The translations under genes and the position numbers were made by a program. 64,000 bases of DNA. Source: UBA830 sp002295635. Lineage in GTDB: Bacteria > Pseudomonadota > Alphaproteobacteria > MPNO01 > UBA830. The notes below the pieces were generated by a model. It did not search any database. It saw nothing but the letters and a program-made list of their open reading frames with translations, and was not told where the DNA came from. Each line of letters begins with the position of its first letter. The stretch's first letter is position 1. The stretch spans positions 53,923-117,922 of the forward strand of contig DBHK01000007.1 of NCBI GenBank assembly GCA_002295635.1, in the 5' to 3' direction. Below are positions 55,101 to 63,974 of the stretch, one piece after another.

Positions 55101-56297
55101 CTTCGCGGCTTTAATTGTGTTCGCCATTCCGTAAAGTTCTAGCTTCGAATAGATGAAGGGCTTAAACAGCTCGAGTGCCATCTTCTTGGGCAAGCCGCAT
55201 TGGTGTAGTTTTAATTCTGGACCAACGACAATAACCGATCGGCCAGAGTAGTCGACACGCTTTCCGAGCAGATTCTGACGGAAGCGACCCTGTTTCCCCT
55301 TCAGCATATCGCTTAGGGATTTCAGTGGCCGCTTATTAGCGCCAGTGATCGTCCTTCCCCGACGGCCGTTGTCGAATAGAGCGTCAACAGCTTCCTGTAG
55401 CATACGCTTTTCATTACGGACGATGATGTCCGGCGCACGTAATTCTATTAGTCGTTTAAGCCGATTATTCCGGTTTATTACCCGTCGATACAGGTCATTT
55501 AGATCAGAGGTTGCGAAACGGCCACCGTCCAGAGGCACAAGTGGACGCAACTCCGGCGGAATAACCGGGATAACTTCTAAGATCATCCATTCAGGGCGTG
55601 CTCCAGATTCAATGAAAGATTCGACCAACTTCAGGCGTTTTACATATTTCTTCCGCTTGGCCTCTGAACCGGTTTCTTTCATATCTACGCGGAGTTCCTC
55701 ACGTTCCTCTTCGAGGACAATTTCTCCCAACATCTTCTTAAGCGCCTCTGCACCAATCATGGCCTCAAACGCATCTTCGCCATACTCGTCCTGTGCCTCA
55801 ATAAAACCTTCCTCAGAGAGTAACTGACCCTCTTCAAGCGGCGACAACCCGGGTTCAGTAACAATATAATTTTCAAAGTACAAAACCCGCTCGACATCTT
55901 TAAGCGTCATGTCAAGTAAGAGCGCAATCCGGCTGGGCAGTGATTTAAGAAACCAAATATGGGCAACTGGTGAGGCCAGTTCAATGTGCCCCATCCTCTC
56001 TCGACGGACTTTGGAAAGCGTTACCTCAACACCGCATTTCTCACAGATGATACCGCGATACTTCATACGCTTGTATTTGCCGCACAAGCATTCATAGTCT
56101 TTGATCGGACCAAAGATTCGGGCACAGAATAGACCATCCCGTTCGGGTTTAAAGGTCCGGTAATTGATGGTTTCCGGCTTTTTGATTTCACCATAGGACC
56201 ATGAGCGTATACGTTCAGGGCTCGCGATGGATATCTGAATCTGGTCAAAACTCTGAGCGGTACTGACCTGGCCGAAGATGTTCATCAATTCATTCAT
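52113..56297 (-). CDS. rpoC: RNA polymerase beta' subunit
   Basis: 1394 aa from ATG 56297, which has AGGAGA upstream (9 codons inside the longest frame). The N-terminal zinc site (CLCGKYKRMKYRGIICEKCG), catalytic Mg site NADFDGDQMAVH and the second zinc site (CTVTEDDCG, CETKGGVCAACYGRD) are intact. The bridge/trigger-helix region GLMAKPSGEIIETPI and MRTFHIGGAA is normal. A 20-residue acidic C-terminal tail is present. Confidence 0.98.
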   Translation of the reverse strand: MNELMNIFGQVSTAQSFDQIQISIASPERIRSWSYGEIKKPETINYRTFKPERDGLFCARIFGPIKDYECLCGKYKRMKYRGIICEKCGVEVTLSKVRRERMGHIELASPVAHIWFLKSLPSRIALLLDMTLKDVERVLYFENYIVTEPGLSPLEEGQLLSEEGFIEAQDEYGEDAFEAMIGAEALKKMLGEIVLEEEREELRVDMKETGSEAKRKKYVKRLKLVESFIESGARPEWMILEVIPVIPPELRPLVPLDGGRFATSDLNDLYRRVINRNNRLKRLIELRAPDIIVRNEKRMLQEAVDALFDNGRRGRTITGANKRPLKSLSDMLKGKQGRFRQNLLGKRVDYSGRSVIVVGPELKLHQCGLPKKMALELFKPFIYSKLELYGMANTIKAAKRMVEKERPEVWDILEEVIREHPVMLNRAPTLHRLGIQAFEPVLVEGKAVQLHPLVCTAFNADFDGDQMAVHVPLSLEAQLEARVLMMSTNNILSPANGKPIIVPSQDIVLGLYYLSLEREGEPGEGMAFGSTGEVEQALDAGIITLHSKVQVRLDTVDDEGKEVVRRVQTTAGRMFIMHILPKSTAVPVDVLNKVLTKKDVQDVIDLVYRHCGQKDTVIFADRMMGLGFSYACKAGISFGKDDLLIPPEKEKFVNETQDQVKEYEKQYQDGLITQGEKYNKVVDAWSQCTDNVADAMMEGLERVEPGKPVNSVYMMAHSGARGSAAQMKQLAGMRGLMAKPSGEIIETPIMSNFKEGLTVLEYFNSSHGARKGLADTALKTANSGYLTRRLVDVAQDCTVTEDDCGTKNGLTVSAMIEGGDVLEPLSERVLGRTLAEDILDPVEDGKLAKRGALVDEALAEKIDDAEIESIKIRSALTCETKGGVCAACYGRDLARGTPVNMGEAVGIIAAQSIGEPGTQLTMRTFHIGGAAQRGAEQSSVEASFDAAVKINNRNVVIDRNKMPVVMARNTEIVLVDDQGRERASYRIPYGSKLLKDEGDNVERGDRLAEWDPYTRPIISEKEGTANFMDLVDGVSMRDITDEATGLSYKTVVEWKQQPKGTDLRPRITLRDKKGEVITLESGAEARYFLSVDAILSVEAGQNVHAGDVLARIPLEGSKTRDITGGLPRVAELFEARKPKDFAIISDTEGRVEFGKDYKNKRRVFVRPEEKDAEPVEYLLPKGKPIAVQEGDIVERGDALMDGNPVPHDILRVMGVEALANYLIDEIQEVYRLQGVKINDKHIEVIARQMLQKVEVTEPGETTFLSGELVDRLEFDSENDKAADEGLKPAEALPVLQGITKASLQTQSFISAASFQETTRVLTEAAVSGKVDGLVGLKENVIVGRLIPAGTGAFMNKMRSIAAERDREIAEISQAEEAAQIPPAEEIEEEVLPAE

Positions 56298-56384
56298 TTG
56301 CCGTCTCCTGGCATCTGTGGGCATCGCCGAAACGCGATAGCAGATACTGTTTCAAGTAATGTCGACTTCGCCTAAATCTAAGCG

Positions 56385-59300
56385 TTATGATTCTTGGTTC
56401 AATTCTACGTTGAGGCATAGTGATTTAAGTTCCTTTACTAGGACGTTAAAGGATTCTGGGATACCTGCCTCGAAGGTATCGTCACCACGCACGATCGCTT
56501 CATATACTTTTGTACGTCCTGAAACATCATCTGATTTGACCGTTAACATTTCCTGCAACGTGTAAGCAGCACCATACGCTTCGAGCGCCCAAACTTCCAT
56601 TTCGCCGAAACGCTGGCCACCAAACTGCGCCTTTCCCCCCAGAGGCTGCTGGGTGACAAGACTATATGGACCAATCGAACGAGCATGGATCTTATCATCG
56701 ACCAAGTGATGCAGCTTCATCATGTAGATGTAGCCAACCGTAACTGATCTAGCGAATTGCTCACCAGTGCGCCCGTCGAAAAGATTCACCTGACCCGACG
56801 ATTCGAGACCCGCCTGCTCTAGTAACTCGACAATATCTTCTTCATGCGCGCCGTCGAACACCGGTGTTGCCATCGGCACTCCGGGACGGAGGTTTTCCGC
56901 GAGTTCGATCACTTGGTTCTCATCCAAAGACGAAATATCGTCTTCGAATGTCTCCTTTCCATAGATCTCCTTCATCTCATTCTGCAGCTGCGCAATCTTA
57001 CCCTCCCGCACCGCTTTCTCGAGCATATCGCCAATTTTCTTGCCAAGTCCGGCCGACGCCCAGCCGAGGTGTGTTTCAAGGATTTGCCCAACGTTCATTC
57101 GGGACGGCACGCCCAATGGGTTAAGCACGATATCAACGTTCGTACCATCCTCGAGATAAGGCATATCCTCGAGCGGAGAGATTTTAGAAATCACACCCTT
57201 ATTACCATGACGGCCCGCCATTTTGTCGCCGGGTTGAAGCTTCCGCTTCACTGCAACAAAAACCTTTACCATCTTCATAACGCCCGGCGGCAGTTCATCA
57301 CCGCCTTGTAATTTTTCAACCTTATTCTCGAAGCGATCCTGGAGACGTTTTTCACTTTCGTTAAACTGTTTCCGGAGCGCCTCAACGTTCTCCATAATCT
57401 TCTCATTTTTAACGTTAATCTGTGCCATCTGGCGAGGAGTCATATCGTTGAGTATTGCCGGCGTAATACGAGATCCATCGCTAACTTGCTTGGGGCCGGA
57501 AACTACTGTTTGATTGGTTAAAAGATCTTTCAGGCGTGCCGAAAAAGAACGTTCCAGTATAACGAGTTCGTCACCGCGGTCCTTAGCGAGACGCTCTATT
57601 TCCTCGCGCTCTATGGCCATCGCCCGCTCGTCTTTATCGACGCCACGGCGAGAGAATACACGGACCTCAACAACCGTACCGGCGACACCTGGCGGCAGTT
57701 TTAGAGATGTGTCGCGAACATCGGAGGCTTTCTCACCAAAGATTGCGCGAAGGAGTTTCTCCTCCGGCGTCATAGGGCTCTCGCCCTTTGGCGTAACCTT
57801 GCCCACCAAAATATCGCCCGGATTAACCTCAGCGCCGATATAAACTATACCGGCTTCATCAAGGTTCTTTAGGGCCTCTTCACCGACGTTAGGGATATCA
57901 CGGGTAATTTCTTCTTGGCCCAGCTTGGTGTCGCGGGCCATGATCTCAAATTCCTCGATGTGGATCGAGGTGAACACATCGTCTCGCACAATACGTTCAG
58001 AGATAAGTATTGAGTCCTCAAAATTATAACCGTTCCATGGCATGAACGCGACGAGAACATTTCGACCAAGCGCCAACTCTCCAAGTTCAGTCGACGGGCC
58101 ATCAGCAATAATATCTCCCCCCTGAACTTGGTCGCCAACTTTGACCAGCGGTCTTTGGTTTATACAAGTGTTTTGATTTGATCTTTGGAACTTGAGGAGA
58201 TTGTATATATCAACACCTGGAGACGAAAGGGATGTCTCGTCAGTAGCCCGGATAACTATGCGAGTGGCATCAACCTGATCGACAACACCTGGGCGCTTGG
58301 CTGTAATTGCCGCTCCCGACCCGCGGGCCACTGCCTCCTCCATACCAGTGCCGACGAGCGGTGCCTCCGCGCGGACTAGCGGCACCGCCTGACGTTGCAT
58401 GTTCGAACCCATCAGGGCGCGGTTAGCGTCGTCGTTCTCAAGGAAAGGAATTAGAGCCGCCGCTACCGAAACCAGCTGTTTCGGCGAAACATCAATCATA
58501 TCAATGGTTTCGGGGCGCGCCATAATAAATTCACCACCCTGACGACAACTCACAAGCTCTTCTGTAAATTTGCCATTTTTGTCGAGCGGCGCGTTCGCCT
58601 GAGCAATGGTATACTGTCCTTCCTCGATAGCGGAGTGATAGACAACTTCATCAGAGACCTTGCCGTTAGCTACACTTCGATAGGGGGTTTCGATAAAGCC
58701 GTATTGGTTGACTCGCGCATAGGTCGCAAGAGAGTTAATTAGACCGATATTAGGGCCTTCTGGTGTCTCTATCGGGCAGATACGGCCGTAATGTGTTGGG
58801 TGAACATCGCGGACTTCAAAGCCCGCACGCTCTCGTGTCAAGCCGCCGGGTCCAAGCGCCGAAAGGCGTCGTTTATGGGTAATTTCACTAAGTGGATTAG
58901 TTTGATCCATAAATTGGGAAAGCTGCGATGAACCGAAGAATTCACGCACAGCAGCTGCTGCGGGTTTAGCGTTAATCAAGTCGTGCGGCATAACAGAATC
59001 CAGATCAATCGAACTCATACGCTCGCGTATTGCGCGTTCCATCCTGAGCAGACCAATGCGGTATTGATTTTCCATTAATTCGCCAACGGATCGCACTCGG
59101 CGGTTACCAAGATGATCTATATCATCTATCTCCCCTCGCCCATCTTTGAGATTAACGAGCGTTTTTACCACAGCGAGTATGTCCTCTCGCCTCAAGACAC
59201 GCAGCGAGTCCTCGCCCTCGACTTTGAGACGCGCGTTCATTTTTACCCGGCCAACTGCGGAAAGGTCATACCGCTCCGCATCGAAGAATAAGCTCTGGAA

Positions 59301-60551
59301 CATTGTTTCGGCGGTCTCAAGGGTTGGCGGCTCGCCCGGACGCATAACACGGTAAATATCCATCAGTGCTTCCTCGCGCGACCGATTCCGATCAACTGCA
59401 AGAGTATTGCGGATATAAGGACCAATATTCGTGTGATCGATTGCCAGCGTACTAAAAGACTTCACTCCCAACTCACATAGTGTAGCAAGGACCTCTTCAT
59501 CGATCTCGTCACCGGCCTCCACGTATATCTCGCCGGTAGACTCGTTTATAATATCTTCGGCAAAGTAGCGGCCAAGCAAATCCTCATCTTTTACGAGGAT
59601 TTCTTTCAGACCATCTTCTTTAAGCTTGCTGACAATGCGCGGGGATAGTTTTTCGCCCGCTTCAAGGGCTACATTACCCGTCTTAGCGTCAACTAAATCA
59701 TGAGTCAGCTTGGCACCCCGCATGTTCTCGGGATCAAACGCCGTTTTCCAAGCATCCTTCGCAGAGGTAAATGTGATCCTGTCGTAGAAATAATGGAGTA
59801 TGTCTTCAATGCTCATCCCTACGGCTTGCTCGGGCGGTAACTGACCGCCCTCCTCCGACAGTTCGAGGCGCTTTCGCGCCGTCTCGTCAGAATCGAGTGC
59901 CATAAGTAGCGTCGTTACTGGAAGTTTACGCCTACGGTCGATCCGAACGTGGACGATATCCTTAGCGTCGAACTCAAAGTCAAGCCAAGAACCACGATAA
60001 GGTATGACGCGTGCGGCGAACAAGAACTTACCGGAAGAATGCGATTTTCCTTTATCATGATCGAAGAAAACGCCCGGGGAGCGATGCATTTGCGAGACGA
60101 TCACCCGCTCAGTCCCGTTCACGACGAATGTGCCCATGTTGGTCATCAAAGGCATATCACCCATGTAAACGTCCTGCTCTTTGATATCACGAACAGAACG
60201 CGCACCAGTTTCCTCGTCAACGTCAAAAACTACCAAGCGGAGGGTTACTTTAAGGGGGGCCGCAAACGTGATATCGCGCTGCTGGCACTCCTCAACATCG
60301 TATTTAGGATGCTCCAATTCGTAGGATACGAATTCCAGCGTACCGCGCTCGGAAAAGTCGCTTATGGGAAAGACCGACTTAAAGACTTCCTGAAGTCCGC
60401 TATCATCGCGTTCCTCTATCTGACTGTAGATCTGCAGAAAGGCGTCATAAGAGCTTTTTTGTACCTCAATAAGATTGGGCATTGGGGCGACTGCTCGAAT
60501 GCGTCCGAAATCCTTACGAATGCGCTTACGTTCTGTAAACGACTTTGCCAT
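56385..60551 (-). CDS. rpoB: RNA polymerase beta subunit
   Basis: 1388 aa. The rifampicin region reads FFGSSQLSQFMDQTNPLSEITHKRRLSALGPGG (GSSQLSQFMDQTNPLSEITH), i.e. the susceptible sequence. Catalytic-side motifs GYNFEDSILISERIV and RHGNKGVISKI, and a C-terminal FGGQRFGEMEVWALEAYGAA, are present. ATG 60551 follows GAGAGGT. Cotranscribed with rpoC, 87 bases downstream from stop to start. Confidence 0.99.
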   Translation of the reverse strand: MAKSFTERKRIRKDFGRIRAVAPMPNLIEVQKSSYDAFLQIYSQIEERDDSGLQEVFKSVFPISDFSERGTLEFVSYELEHPKYDVEECQQRDITFAAPLKVTLRLVVFDVDEETGARSVRDIKEQDVYMGDMPLMTNMGTFVVNGTERVIVSQMHRSPGVFFDHDKGKSHSSGKFLFAARVIPYRGSWLDFEFDAKDIVHVRIDRRRKLPVTTLLMALDSDETARKRLELSEEGGQLPPEQAVGMSIEDILHYFYDRITFTSAKDAWKTAFDPENMRGAKLTHDLVDAKTGNVALEAGEKLSPRIVSKLKEDGLKEILVKDEDLLGRYFAEDIINESTGEIYVEAGDEIDEEVLATLCELGVKSFSTLAIDHTNIGPYIRNTLAVDRNRSREEALMDIYRVMRPGEPPTLETAETMFQSLFFDAERYDLSAVGRVKMNARLKVEGEDSLRVLRREDILAVVKTLVNLKDGRGEIDDIDHLGNRRVRSVGELMENQYRIGLLRMERAIRERMSSIDLDSVMPHDLINAKPAAAAVREFFGSSQLSQFMDQTNPLSEITHKRRLSALGPGGLTRERAGFEVRDVHPTHYGRICPIETPEGPNIGLINSLATYARVNQYGFIETPYRSVANGKVSDEVVYHSAIEEGQYTIAQANAPLDKNGKFTEELVSCRQGGEFIMARPETIDMIDVSPKQLVSVAAALIPFLENDDANRALMGSNMQRQAVPLVRAEAPLVGTGMEEAVARGSGAAITAKRPGVVDQVDATRIVIRATDETSLSSPGVDIYNLLKFQRSNQNTCINQRPLVKVGDQVQGGDIIADGPSTELGELALGRNVLVAFMPWNGYNFEDSILISERIVRDDVFTSIHIEEFEIMARDTKLGQEEITRDIPNVGEEALKNLDEAGIVYIGAEVNPGDILVGKVTPKGESPMTPEEKLLRAIFGEKASDVRDTSLKLPPGVAGTVVEVRVFSRRGVDKDERAMAIEREEIERLAKDRGDELVILERSFSARLKDLLTNQTVVSGPKQVSDGSRITPAILNDMTPRQMAQINVKNEKIMENVEALRKQFNESEKRLQDRFENKVEKLQGGDELPPGVMKMVKVFVAVKRKLQPGDKMAGRHGNKGVISKISPLEDMPYLEDGTNVDIVLNPLGVPSRMNVGQILETHLGWASAGLGKKIGDMLEKAVREGKIAQLQNEMKEIYGKETFEDDISSLDENQVIELAENLRPGVPMATPVFDGAHEEDIVELLEQAGLESSGQVNLFDGRTGEQFARSVTVGYIYMMKLHHLVDDKIHARSIGPYSLVTQQPLGGKAQFGGQRFGEMEVWALEAYGAAYTLQEMLTVKSDDVSGRTKVYEAIVRGDDTFEAGIPESFNVLVKELKSLCLNVELNQES

Positions 60552-60613
60552 GGCGACCTCTCACAGATTCAATTGTAGCCTGCGCAGTGGCACAGACTGA
60601 AAAATATGTACGA

Positions 60614-60651
60614 ACGGTGCCAGACCGCAATCAATTGCGGCTGGCAACCGT
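60614..60651 (-). terminator. rplL-rpoB intergenic hairpin (attenuator candidate)
   Basis: On the minus strand ACGG.TGCCAG.CGCAA-TTGA-TTGCG..CTGGCA.CCGT builds a three-segment stem of about 15 pairs, with T5 about 9 bases further. In enterobacteria the same position holds an attenuator and RNase processing site reducing rpoBC relative to rplJL. Confidence 0.6.
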
Positions 60652-60685
60652 CCAATAGACTTTACTGACATAGCGCTAAGCGTCA

Positions 60686-61063
60686 TTATTTGACTTCGAC
60701 TGACGCTCCCGCTTCCTCCAGCTTGACTTTGATCTCGTCAGCTTCTTCCTTACTGACACCTTCCTTTACCGGCTGGGGCGCGCCCTCGACCAAGTCCTTG
60801 GCCTCTTTTAGGCCTAGACCAGTGATAGCACGCACTTCCTTAATGACATTGATTTTCTTGTCTCCAGCACCGGCAAGAATTATATCAAATTCGTCCTTTT
60901 CTTCCACTGCGGCGCCGGTATCCGCCCCTCCAGATGCCGCTACGGCAACTGGTGCGGCAGCCGACACGCCCCATTTTTCTTCTAGCATCTTCGACAATTC
61001 AGCCGCCTCTAGGACGGTTAGGTTAGACAGATCATCAGCGATCTGTTCGAGATTTGCAGCCAT
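60686..61063 (-). CDS. rplL: 50S ribosomal protein L7/L12
   Basis: Stalk protein recruiting translation factors, 125 aa. N-terminal dimerisation domain (DDLSNLTVLEAAELSKMLEEKWG), Ala/Val-rich hinge, and C-terminal GLGLKEAKDLVEGAPQPVKEG factor-binding helix. Confidence 0.98.
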   Translation of the reverse strand: MAANLEQIADDLSNLTVLEAAELSKMLEEKWGVSAAAPVAVAASGGADTGAAVEEKDEFDIILAGAGDKKINVIKEVRAITGLGLKEAKDLVEGAPQPVKEGVSKEEADEIKVKLEEAGASVEVK

Positions 61064-61107
61064 TTCTTGTTTCTCCTTAGACTTGAACTAATTAACTGAT
61101 TATCGGC

Positions 61108-61626
61108 TCAGGCGGCTTCACCCTTTTCAGCCCGCGCCGAAAAGACTCGGGCGAGTTGACCGGCAGGTGCTTGCGTTACACTTGCAATTCGGGTGGCCGG
61201 TGTCTGGATCATGCCGACTAATTTGCCGCGAAGTTCGTCAAGCGAAGGTAGCTTAGCGAGCGCGGTAACAGCCGATACATCCAAAGCCTGTTCGTCAAGA
61301 CCACCGCCCAGAACAAAAAACTTATCGTTGCTATCAGCGAATTTGACCGCAATGCGTGCGGCCGCTACAGGATCATCAGAATAGGCGATCGCTGTTGGTC
61401 CATTGAACAGGTCGCTCAAATGCTCGAATTTCGTGCCTTTGAGCGCGAGACGTGTGAGCCGATTTTTAGTCACTTTGAAGCTGGCGCCCGCATCCCGCAT
61501 TTCCCGGCGCAGTTCTGTTGATTGCGCGACCGACAAACCATTCTGGCTGGTCACGACAACAAGAGTTGCTCCTGAAAAAGCTTCATTGAAGGCGGCGACC
61601 AGTTCTTCTTTCTGTATCCGGTCCAC
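61108..61626 (-). CDS. rplJ: 50S ribosomal protein L10
   Basis: 172 aa base of the L12 stalk. SGATLVVVTSQNGLSVAQSTELRREMRDAGASFKVTKNRL (VAQSTELRREMRDAGASFKV) is characteristic, with C-terminal helices for L12 dimers. Start as ATG at 61626, close to GTGGAGACG. Confidence 0.97.
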   Translation of the reverse strand: MDRIQKEELVAAFNEAFSGATLVVVTSQNGLSVAQSTELRREMRDAGASFKVTKNRLTRLALKGTKFEHLSDLFNGPTAIAYSDDPVAAARIAVKFADSNDKFFVLGGGLDEQALDVSAVTALAKLPSLDELRGKLVGMIQTPATRIASVTQAPAGQLARVFSARAEKGEAA

Positions 61627-61928
61627 TCAGTCGTCTCCACTTTTCTGGAACCGGACGCCATTTTGGCGACCTAGTTCCGGTTGCGTTTGGATACGTGGCC
61701 AACCACGAATCCGGTTCGCCTGTCCCAGAAGTTCAAGCCATCGACCGCTGACAATAGGTCTGCGGAAAATTGCCCGTTCTCCCGTCTATGCAGGCGGTTA
61801 AGCCATTACCCGTACGCAGTATTACTACTACCAACGGACCTGCAGTCTCGGACAGGTCGGAGCCATTGTTTCGCATACGTGCGACGCTAGTGGCTCCTCT
61901 TCACGCCCCCAAAGGGCGTAAATTTCGT
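61627..61928 (-). promoter_or_regulatory. rplJ leader, candidate L10 autoregulatory RNA
   Basis: A 300-base untranslated stretch between rplA and rplJ with no coding frame of its own. On the minus strand GACCTG-N10-CAGGTC (61858-61853 and 61842-61837) within GGCTCCGACCTGTCCGAGAC resembles the L10(L12)4-binding hairpin seen before rplJ in related bacteria. ACGCCC/GGGCGT forms another hairpin at about 61903-61919. Confidence 0.6.
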
Positions 61929-62639
61929 TTAGCCTTGGCCAGCCCGCTCTAGAAGCGGCCCCACGTCCAGCTTGATTCCCGGTCCCATTGTAGAAGAGAT
62001 AGAAATCTTTTTAATATAAATACCTTTTGCACCCGAGGGTTTCGCCTTATTTACAGCGTCCACAAGTGAACAAATGTTTGCAGCGATATCGACTTCTGAA
62101 AAGCTGGCCTTTCCCACGCCTACGTGAATTATTCCAGCTTTCTCGACACGGTACTCCACCTGCCCTCCCTTAGCATCCTGAACCGCTTTAGTGACATCCG
62201 GAGTAACCGTACCGAGCTTTGGATTTGGCATTAGACCTTTAGGGCCAAGCACCTTTCCAAGCTTGCCAACTACCGGCATCATATCGGGCGTAGCGATAAC
62301 CCGCTCAAAATCGATTGCTCCTTTTTCAACTTTCTCGGCTAGGTCGTCCGCTCCCACAACATCTGCGCCGGCAGCCTGAGCTTCTTCTGCCTTATCACCC
62401 TTAGCAAACACAGCAACACGAATGGTTTTCCCTGTACCCTTGGGGAGCGAAACAACACCCCGGACCATCTGATCAGAGTGCCGTGGATCAATCCCCAAAT
62501 TCATTGAAAGTTCGATCGTCTCATCAAATTTCGCGTTGGCGTTATCTTTCAAAAGCCTTACTGCAGAATCCAGATCATAAGAGGCATCACGATCGATTTT
62601 CTTATATGAGGCCTTGATGCGTTTTCCTTTGACAGCCAT
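61929..62639 (-). CDS. rplA: 50S ribosomal protein L1
   Basis: 236 aa L1-stalk protein. GKTIRVAVFAKGDKAEEAQAAGAD, DMMPVVGKLGKVLGPKGLMPNPKLGTV (KLGKVLGPKGLMPNPKLGTV) are diagnostic. Represses its own operon in E. coli. Confidence 0.98.
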   Translation of the reverse strand: MAVKGKRIKASYKKIDRDASYDLDSAVRLLKDNANAKFDETIELSMNLGIDPRHSDQMVRGVVSLPKGTGKTIRVAVFAKGDKAEEAQAAGADVVGADDLAEKVEKGAIDFERVIATPDMMPVVGKLGKVLGPKGLMPNPKLGTVTPDVTKAVQDAKGGQVEYRVEKAGIIHVGVGKASFSEVDIAANICSLVDAVNKAKPSGAKGIYIKKISISSTMGPGIKLDVGPLLERAGQG

Positions 62640-62643
62640 TGCC

Positions 62644-63072
62644 CTAGCCCTGCACCTGGATACCCATCGACCTGGCGGAACCCGAGAGAATTTTTACCGC
62701 CGCATCGATGTCGTTTGCATTTAGATCCGCCATTTTGATTTCGGCGATTTCCTCAAGCTGTTTCCGCGTCACCGCACCAATGACTTCGGCTCCGGGCGTG
62801 CTCGAACCTTTGCTGAGTTTAGCCGCTTTCTTGATGAAATAAGATGCCGGTGGCGTCTTCGTTTCGAATGAAAACGATTTGTCGGCGAATACCGTGATTA
62901 CTGTGGGAATAGGAACACCTTGGTCCTGGTTTTGCGTAGCAGCATTGAATGCCTTGCAAAATTCCATGATATTCAAGCCTGCCTGGCCCAACGCTGGGCC
63001 GATCGGTGGGGACGGGTTGGCCTGCCCCGCAGGGACCTGCAATTTTATGTATCCGTCAATCTTCTTTGCCAT
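62644..63072 (-). CDS. rplK: 50S ribosomal protein L11
   Basis: 142 aa; GTPase-associated centre. KLQVPAGQANPSPPIGPALGQAGLNIMEFCKAFN (GQANPSPPIGPALGQAGLNI) and the C-terminal SARSMGIQVQG are conserved. Confidence 0.98.
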   Translation of the reverse strand: MAKKIDGYIKLQVPAGQANPSPPIGPALGQAGLNIMEFCKAFNAATQNQDQGVPIPTVITVFADKSFSFETKTPPASYFIKKAAKLSKGSSTPGAEVIGAVTRKQLEEIAEIKMADLNANDIDAAVKILSGSARSMGIQVQG

Positions 63073-63098
63073 AAATCCTCACATCTGCTGAGGGCGCG

Positions 63099-63124
63099 GT
63101 GCGGCCATGGCTAGCCTCCCGCAC
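63099..63124 (-). promoter_or_regulatory. Candidate L1-binding leader hairpin before rplK
   Basis: On the minus strand GTGCGG-GAGGCTAGCCATGG-CCGCAC forms a 6-bp stem in the 113-base nusG-rplK spacer. The GGGAGG-like 5' side and position match where L1 binds the L11 operon mRNA in other bacteria. Confidence 0.45.
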
Positions 63125-63185
63125 ATTTCGTACCGCGCGTCCCACGATACATCCATCACCCCTAATTTTCATTAGCTCCCGGGGC

Positions 63186-63716
63186 TCAGAGCTTTTCAAC
63201 CTGCGCGTATTCCAGTTCCACTGGCGTCGCACGTCCAAAGATTGATACGGCCACCTTGAGGCGAGCGCGTTCTTCATCAACATCCTCGACAAGCGCATTG
63301 AACGATGTGAAAGGTCCGTCGGACACACGTACCTGCTCTCCAATTTCAAAGGTTACAGACGGCTTTGGTCGCTCCACACCTTCCTGAACCTGATGGAGAA
63401 TACGCTGCGCTTCCCTCTCTGATATCGGCGACGGTTTGTTGCCGGCACCGAGAAATCCAGTGACCTTAGGCGTGTCTTTAACCAGATGCCAAGCTTCATC
63501 TGTCATTTCCATTTTCGCAAGAACGTAGCCCGGGAAAAATTTTCGTTCGGAATTAACCTTCGCGCCACGACGCATCTGCACGACCTCCTCCATTGGTACG
63601 AGCACGTCTTCAATAACTTCGTCGAGTCCTGTCTGCTGCGCCTGCTCTCGTATCGACTGGGCAACTTTGCTCTCGAAACCGGAGTAAACATGCACCACAT
63701 ACCAAAGGGCTGCCAT
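63186..63716 (-). CDS. nusG: Transcription termination/antitermination factor NusG
   Basis: 176 aa from ATG 63716 (MAALWYVVHVYSGFE), GGAGC lying 6 bases upstream at the end of secE. NGN domain with FFPGYVLAKMEMTDEAWHLVKDTPKVTGFLG (FFPGYVLAKMEMTDEAWHLV) and C-terminal KOW domain (IGEQVRVSDGPFTSFNALVEDVD). Confidence 0.97.
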   Translation of the reverse strand: MAALWYVVHVYSGFESKVAQSIREQAQQTGLDEVIEDVLVPMEEVVQMRRGAKVNSERKFFPGYVLAKMEMTDEAWHLVKDTPKVTGFLGAGNKPSPISEREAQRILHQVQEGVERPKPSVTFEIGEQVRVSDGPFTSFNALVEDVDEERARLKVAVSIFGRATPVELEYAQVEKL

Positions 63717-63717
63717 C

Positions 63718-63915
63718 TTAAGCTCCAATTCCAAGTATTAGCTTCACCCCATTGGAGAGAAACCAGTCTACAATCATGAAGAATACAGATGCTATCGCAA
63801 CGAAGATAAATACCATCAACGTCGTAACCATTGTCTCGCGCCGGGACGGCCAGGTGACTTTAGCAACCTCGCGCCGGACCTGCTGAACAAATTCGCCAGG
63901 ATTAGTTTTCGCCAT
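63718..63915 (-). CDS. secE: Preprotein translocase subunit SecE
   Basis: 65 aa short form with one membrane helix. PGEFVQQVRREVAKVTWPSRRET is the conserved amphipathic helix (VRREVAKVTWPSRRET), followed by the transmembrane segment. The stop is one base before nusG. Confidence 0.96.
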   Translation of the reverse strand: MAKTNPGEFVQQVRREVAKVTWPSRRETMVTTLMVFIFVAIASVFFMIVDWFLSNGVKLILGIGA

Positions 63916-63974
63916 ATAAACTTCTTACCTTCATTAGCCGACCGAATTTTGCCAAGTGCCGCCGCTCCGTCCGG

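Noticed and set aside
56385..60578. Long plus-strand frames opposite rpoB and rpoC
   Set aside because: They are antisense shadows of highly biased coding sequence, without ribosome binding sites or recognisable domains.
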